From Chrysomallon squamiferum (lineage: Eukaryota > Mollusca > Gastropoda > Neomphalida > Peltospiridae), in assembly GCA_012295275.1 (NCBI GenBank), contig CM022665.1, positions 17,741,854 to 17,805,853 on the forward strand: a stretch of DNA of 64,000 nucleotides, read 5' to 3'. How positions within the stretch are numbered: the stretch's first letter is position 1; the number at the start of each line of letters is the position of its first letter. Of this stretch, positions 57,797 through 64,000 are shown in pieces. Under the pieces are notes generated by a model that worked only from the letters and a program-made list of their open reading frames with translations, was not told the origin of the DNA and did no database searches. The position numbers and the translations under genes are program-made.

Positions 57797-60700
57797 TTAA
57801 AAATGTAAATAATTTAGAAATCAATCATGTTAAAGTTGCTGTAAAGTTTTAATTTTATCAGAACACTTTTACTTAAAAACATAAATAATTCACAAATTAA
57901 TCATCTTAAAAATTCTTGTAAAGTATTAAAATCAAATACAGCTGCATGGGAAGTTTATCGAAGTTGAAAATGTGCAGTTTAAGTTGTTACAGTTAGTTTC
58001 TTCCAGGTGCGTGTGTGTTTATGTATTCCTGGTTGAGTGTTTATTTAAACAGATTTCACTTGGTTCAGTACTGATCAAGGTGTAAAAATATTATAAATTC
58101 AAATTTATATAAAAGTTAATGTTAATAGAATTCTTATATTAAGAAATTTTATTATTAGTAGTATTTTTAATATATATTATATATATATATTTTTTTCTTT
58201 TGATCATTTTTTATTACATTTGGTTAAAATTATTACTTCAACACATTTTTACAATAATTTTTTGTATTTTACATCATTAATAAAAATGAAATGTTTTAAA
58301 AAACTAAAATTGTTAATTTTATTACTATTTTCAATTGTTTACTAATGTTTAATATCTAAATGAAGACTGTACATTTACTGAATCTGTGAAAAGAATTAAA
58401 ACATTTTTAATACAAGTTTTATTTATTTAATCTACTGATGTCTATGGTAATATTTAAATGAAGACTTTATGTTGTTTTGATGTAGGAATAGTCATTAAAT
58501 AATTTAGTTGTATTTGGCACTACTTTGTCACTGTAATCACTGGTATGTGTTTTGATGAAGATAAATCTTCATATCACATACCTGTCACATTCACTAATGT
58601 GCCTCTGTACATAGCATTCATTTCTAGTAATCTTTTACATTCTACTATATTTCTGTTATATGTCACTACATGGACTACATTTCATTTCTCTATATTTCTG
58701 CTAGATGTCACTGCAAGGATGATGTTTTCATTTCACTATGTTTCTAATATATCACTTACATTCCACTAAGTTATGCTATATGTCAATTTACATTCCTCTA
58801 TGTTTCTGCTGTATGTCACTTTACATTTCACTATGTTTCTATTATATTTCTCGAGGTCAACTTTACATTCATGGTTTACAGCTAAAGCATTATTTAACAT
58901 GTCACTATATTGCTAACAGATGTCACTATAAACACTATTTTCACATCTTAATGTTAATCACAGAATGTAAATAAGCATTTTACATTTCCCCATATTAGAA
59001 TGTAATTACAGAATGATTACATTCACCTTTTACTAGTTACACTTAAGTAAATAATTACTATATGAATCTTAGACATAATTTTACATTTCTAGTAACATTT
59101 TACAATATCGTCACAATGTCAAAAAGTCAGCACTTCTTTGCCTAGTACTTTTCTTTTATTTCTCCTTTGCATGTTGGAATGTATTTAGATATTATTCCAC
59201 ATTTCTAGCAAAATTTTTACATTACACTTTATTGTCAGGACACTTTATATTTCGTTTTTATGTTTATCTGTGTTTTGTAACTTTAATAATTTTTCTTTTA
59301 GAAATTTTACATAAAGAAATCATCTAGAAATAATTAAATTGTGCTTAAATTATTTGTTCAGACCATTAAAAGTCAATAAATAAATAAATAAATAAATGAA
59401 ATATTAATAAAGAAATAAAAATCAGCCAATCATTTGGAGGTTTACAAAATATGTTAGGTTATTTGTTCATAGGTACACTTTAAAGTTATTGTTTTAATTA
59501 TTCTGCACTTTTATCTACAAATGTTTAGTGTTTTGTCCGTGGTACTTCCTGAATGTAATGAAAACAATTTTTGTTTTGTGAATATATTTTGTAAATAAAA
59601 ACAGATGCTGTAAAGTGTGAAGTTTGTTATGAATCGTTTTGTGTGCACAGAGTGCTAGTTCTTGATAAACTCTTCAATGTAAGTTTTTTTTTTTCTTTCT
59701 CTTAATTTTAATTTTTTATTTTTTTTTTTTACAAATATATCTTTCTTTACTTATTATTTTCTTATTATTATTAATTTCAACAAAAAAGTATGTTGTAATA
59801 AGAATAATCAATTATAATAATATAGTTAATAAAACCTAAAATAAACAAAAAATAAAACATGACATTAAAAACATAATTTTAAAAATGTATTCGTCTTCTA
59901 ACAAACAAGAGTATTTAATGTTCATCCTGTTGCAATCATTTATCAAAGTACCGATGATCAGTCAATTTGTTTACAATAATCTTATGACGTAATTAACATA
60001 AAAAAGTAACTCCGAGGCCATGACCTATAACTTGATAGATCAGGGTATCAACCTCCAGAAAGTACCCACCTTGCTCTTTCCTAGCTAAGTACATCCTATT
60101 AACGTTGTAATTTTCAAATGATGAATTATATATTTATTTTATTTTATTTTTTTAGTAAGACATTTTTTTTTTTGGGGGGGGAATGAAGTAATGAAACAAG
60201 ATTTTAGATTTGTATTTTATCCAAATTTAAAAATGTGCCTTCAACCAATATTATAATTGTTTCAAGAATATGAATCAAGTAATTAATACATTAGAATCAA
60301 CTTTTAACTATGAAAAGAAGGTAATTTTGCAGTTTAGCTTATAATAATAAAAATAATAATAATGACATGACTTATGTATATTTTAAATCATTATCCATGC
60401 TGAAATTTCGTAGATGAAAAGCACGTGTTGATTCTGTTGAGTTTTTCATTCTTTATTCCAGAACAAAATATTATTATCTCCCCTTCTGTCCCGATGAACT
60501 ATAACCTCAGGTCAAAGTTGAAAAGATGCTCGGAAGTACACCATTTTCGTTGTTGTGAAATTTGACGCCTTCAAGAGCGAAGGTAATGCAAAGTCAGTTT
60601 TTTTTTTTTTTTTTCCTTTATTTTTTTTTTTCTCATTCATGAAATCGTCTGAAACATGTTGCTTATACTTAGAGTTTGTTTCACTGATGCAAGAAAACGT

Positions 60701-61096
60701 CTTCTTCCGTAAAGCACGCAAACAAACAGCACTGAAAAAGTTCACACATTTTACTTTTTTTTTTTTTTTACTTTTTTTTCTTTTTTTTTATAAACAACTT
60801 GAGACAAACTTTGAGTGACTGCATATAAAACACACTTTGACTGCAAAGGTAAGGTTGTTAATCTGATTTGTTTTCAGTTTGACACGTGGTTTGGATGTGA
60901 GTTCAATATGAAAATTTAAAGCGAGAAAATTATTAATATCGTAAATATCCGTACATGTTTTGTAATTGGGATTTCGCGGGTTATTTTAAGTTTTAATTTT
61001 ATTATTATTATTATTATTAAAATTACAATAACAAAATATAAAGAATAAATATAAAAAATACAAATGCAAAATATTATTATTATTAAAATTATGTTT
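57797..61096 (+). other. 3' flank of CUB-Ly6 up to the gap
   Basis: AATAAA signals occur at 58,279 and near 59,594. A degenerate array with ATGTCACTTTACATTTC and CTATGTTTCTG cores fills about 58,590-58,945. At 60,480-60,600 the sequence is more CpG-containing and ends GAGCGAAG|GTAATG, which could be an untranslated first exon of a following gene. No protein-coding exon is supported. Confidence 0.55.
58590..58945. repeat. Degenerate minisatellite in CUB-Ly6 3' flank
   Basis: Units of about 30-35 bp, with TATGTCACTTTACATTTCAC and TATGTTTCTGCT as the common parts, occur about eight times. The array is present again at 63,340-63,695. Confidence 0.7.
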
Positions 61097-61296
61097 NNNN
61101 NNNNNNNNNNNNNNNNNNNNNNNNNNNNNNNNNNNNNNNNNNNNNNNNNNNNNNNNNNNNNNNNNNNNNNNNNNNNNNNNNNNNNNNNNNNNNNNNNNNN
61201 NNNNNNNNNNNNNNNNNNNNNNNNNNNNNNNNNNNNNNNNNNNNNNNNNNNNNNNNNNNNNNNNNNNNNNNNNNNNNNNNNNNNNNNNNNNNNNNN
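61097..61296. other. Assembly gap, 200 N
   Basis: Exactly 200 N, a round number that suggests a placeholder of unknown size rather than a measured gap. Confidence 1.
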
Positions 61297-64000
61297 TGAT
61301 CAATCATTGTGAAAATAAAGAAAACTGATAATAATTTGATTAAAGAAATGTTATGTAAAAATAAAAATAATAATAAATGAATAAATATTACATATAGAAA
61401 AAGTAAATTATTATAGAATTTGTGTATCTTTAAATTTAAAACCGACTTTAATTTTTTTTTTTTATTTTAAACAAAACCAACAGAATTTGCTTCAGCACAG
61501 AGAAGATGTTTTACAAAGTTACAGTACACCAACCTGCTGCTCACTCTCTCAGGTTTCTACTCTATTATCATCATCATCATTATCAGATCATTATAAATAT
61601 TACTATCATTAATGTTGTTATGGTTATTATTTGATCTCATGTTTCTACTTTATTATCAGTTTTATAATCATTATATCATCATTAGCAATATTATTGTTAT
61701 TTCTAAGGTTTCTACTTTGTTATCATCAATGTAATCATCATAACATTATTAATATTACTGCTTTGTCATTACTGTTGTTAATATTATCACTATTATTGTT
61801 ATTGTTTTGGTTTGTGTTAGTATTGTTATATTCTTCTTCTTCTTCTTATTATTATTATTAGTTGTTATTGTTATTATTATTGTTATTATCTTTAGTATTA
61901 CTATCATTATTATCATCATTCATCAAATAATGAATATATTGTTTTCTAATGTAATGCAGTAAAAATAACAATATAAGAATAAAGGTTCACACAGAAATTT
62001 TGTTGGTTTTTATAAGCACAAATAACACACATTAAATATATAAATAATTTAAACAAAATAATTCAGTGTATATAGACAATATGGACAGAATTAACAGTGA
62101 AAATAAATTAAAGAAAAGAATAAGCATAAACATTATTTTTTCCTTGAATCAGTTTTGAAGCTGTAGACTTCGTGCACATTCAACATACATTATATTTAGA
62201 TGTATATATTAAAACTCCATTGCTGACTGAATCACTTTTAGATGTTTATTCATAAAAAAGCTTTTAAGACTGAGTCAGTGTTATTTAAAGAACTCAGCTG
62301 TTTGCACAGTTTTCTTTCTAATTACAAATGATAATATCCTCTTTTTTTTTTCCACAGATCCAACAGTTGGAGGAGGAAAAGTGACAGAATTTCGAGGATG
62401 TCGTCGTTTCATGGATGCATATGGTGTCTTTCTCAACTACTGTTTTTGTGACAGCAACTTATGCAACAGTGCTGAAAGACTCAAGTTTAGTGGCTTCTCC
62501 ATGTTGTGCACCATCACTGCTTTAATTTTATCATATCACTTTTAGTTAAAAATGTAAATAATTTAGAAATCAATCATGTTAAAGTTGCTGTAAAGTTTTA
62601 ATTTTATCGTAACACTTTTACTTAAAAACATAAATAATTCACAAATTAATCATCTTAAAAATTCTTGTAAAGTATTAAAATCAAATACAGCTGCATGGGA
62701 AGTTTATCGAAGTTGAAAATGTGCAGTTTAAGTTGTTACAGTTAGTTTCTTCCAGGTGCGTGTGTGTTTATGTATTCCTGGTTGAGTGTTTATTTAAACA
62801 GATTTCACTTGGTTCAGTACTGATCAAGGTGTAAAAATATTATAAATTCAAATTTATATAAAAGTTAATGTTAATAGAATTCTTATATTAAGAAATTTTA
62901 TTATTAGTAGTATTTTTAATATATATTATATATATATATTTTTTCTTTTGATCATTTTTTTATTACATTTGGTTAAAATTATTACTTCAACACATTTTTA
63001 CAATAATTTTTTGTATTTTACATCATTAATAAAAATGAAATGTTTTAAAAAACTAAAATTGTTAATTTTATTACTATTTTCAATTGTTTACTAATGTTTA
63101 ATATCTAAATGAAGACTGTACATTTACTGAATCTGTGAAAAGAATTAAAACATTTTTAATACAAGTTTTATTTATTTAATCTACTGATGTCTATGGTAAT
63201 ATTTAAATGAAGACTTTATGTTGTTTTGATGTAGGAATAGTCATTAAATAATTTAGTTGTATTTGGCACTACTTTGTCACTGTAATCACTGGTATGTGTT
63301 TTGATGAAGATAAATCTTCATATCACATACCTGTCACATTCACTAATGTGCCTCTGTACATAGCATTCATTTCTAGTAATCTTTTACATTCTACTATATT
63401 TCTGTTATATGTCACTACATGGACTACATTTCATTTCTCTATATTTCTGCTAGATGTCACTGCAAGGATGATGTTTTCATTTCACTATGTTTCTAATATA
63501 TCACTTACATTCCACTAAGTTATGCTATATGTCAATTTACATTCCTCTATGTTTCTGCTGTATGTCACTTTACATTTCACTATGTTTCTATTATATTTTC
63601 GAGGTCAACTTTACATTCATGGTTTACAGCTAAAGCATTATTTAACATGTCACTATATTGCTAACAGATGTCACTATAAACACTATTTTCACATCTTAAT
63701 GTTAATCACAGAATGTAAATAAGCATTTTACATTTCCCCATATTAGAATGTAATTACAGAATGATTACATTCACCTTTTACTAGTTACACTTAAGTAAAT
63801 AATTACTATATGAATCTTAGACATAATTTTACATTTCTAGTAACATTTTACAATATCGTCACAATGTCAAAAAAGTCAGCACTTCTTTGCCTAGTACTTT
63901 TCTTTTTATTTCTCCTTTGCATGTTGGAATGTATTTAGATATTATTCCACATTTCTAGCAAAATTTTTACATTACACTTTATTGTCAGGACACTTTATAT
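61297..64000 (+). repeat. Near-identical copy of 56,551-59,250 (probable haplotype duplication)
   Basis: The 2.7 kb after the gap follows 56,551-59,250 base for base with a net length difference of only 4 bp. Differences are mostly homopolymer or small changes, for example CTACGTAATG versus CTAATGTAATG, and TTATCAGAACAC versus TTATCGTAACAC. Intron, exon and 3' flank are equally similar, as expected for two alleles rather than old paralogues. Confidence 0.95.
62358..62545 (+). CDS. Second copy of the CUB-Ly6 last exon
   Basis: Same acceptor, frame, YCFCDSNLCN motif and TAG as 57,609-57,796. Exons 1-4 are not repeated in the window. It is probably the same exon from the other haplotype placed after the gap, though a real partial tandem duplication is possible. 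Confidence 0.8.

Noticed and set aside
58545-58974. Two 74-78-residue frames, repeated at 63,294-63,722
   Set aside because: They lie in a minisatellite in the 3' flank; their repetition is due to the duplicated contig, and not to coding conservation.

Overview
The window is AT-rich animal nuclear DNA with large spliced genes, introns up to about 10.8 kb, dense dinucleotide and trinucleotide microsatellites, and one 200-N assembly gap. Gene content and sequence suggest a protostome, most likely a mollusc (perhaps a gastropod). This is an inference from protein style and genome texture, not from a diagnostic marker.

Layout. (1) Positions 1-22,294 (+) hold the C-terminal half of a SHANK postsynaptic scaffold gene: three exons that build the PDZ domain, a linker exon, and a 3.3-kb last exon with proline-rich sequence, four Homer-type PPxxF motifs and a SAM domain. 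The ankyrin and SH3 exons lie to the left, outside the window. (2) Positions 22,295-29,800 are its 3' flank, AT-rich, with a duplicated 390-bp element. (3) Positions 29,800-46,200 are a duplication-rich block. It contains a small secreted EF-hand protein gene (+, 38,479-39,697), a broken inverted copy of that gene (-, about 29,818-30,470), one intact tRNA-Glu(TTC) gene with at least five decayed relatives, and copies of a roughly 2.5-2.9 kb segment (about 30.95, 40.9 and 43.3 kb). One duplicated piece carries an extra terminal exon of the neighbouring glycosyltransferase. (4) Positions 46,058-49,916 (-) hold a complete six-exon beta-1,4-galactosyltransferase-family gene. It has Ile where vertebrate enzymes have Tyr289, which predicts GalNAc transfer (bre-4-like). 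A likely 5' UTR exon lies at about 51 kb. (5) Positions 52,727-57,796 (+) hold a five-exon gene for a secreted, probably GPI-anchored protein joining a CUB domain to a Ly6/three-finger-like domain. (6) From 61,297 to the end, after the gap, the sequence repeats 56,551-59,250 almost base for base, including the last CUB-Ly6 exon; this looks like an allelic (false) duplication.

The protein genes do not form a pathway. SHANK is a neuronal scaffold, the GT7 enzyme acts in the Golgi, and the EF-hand and CUB-Ly6 proteins are predicted to be extracellular or surface products. All exon boundaries come from reading frames, splice consensus and phase matching by eye; there are no transcript data behind them.
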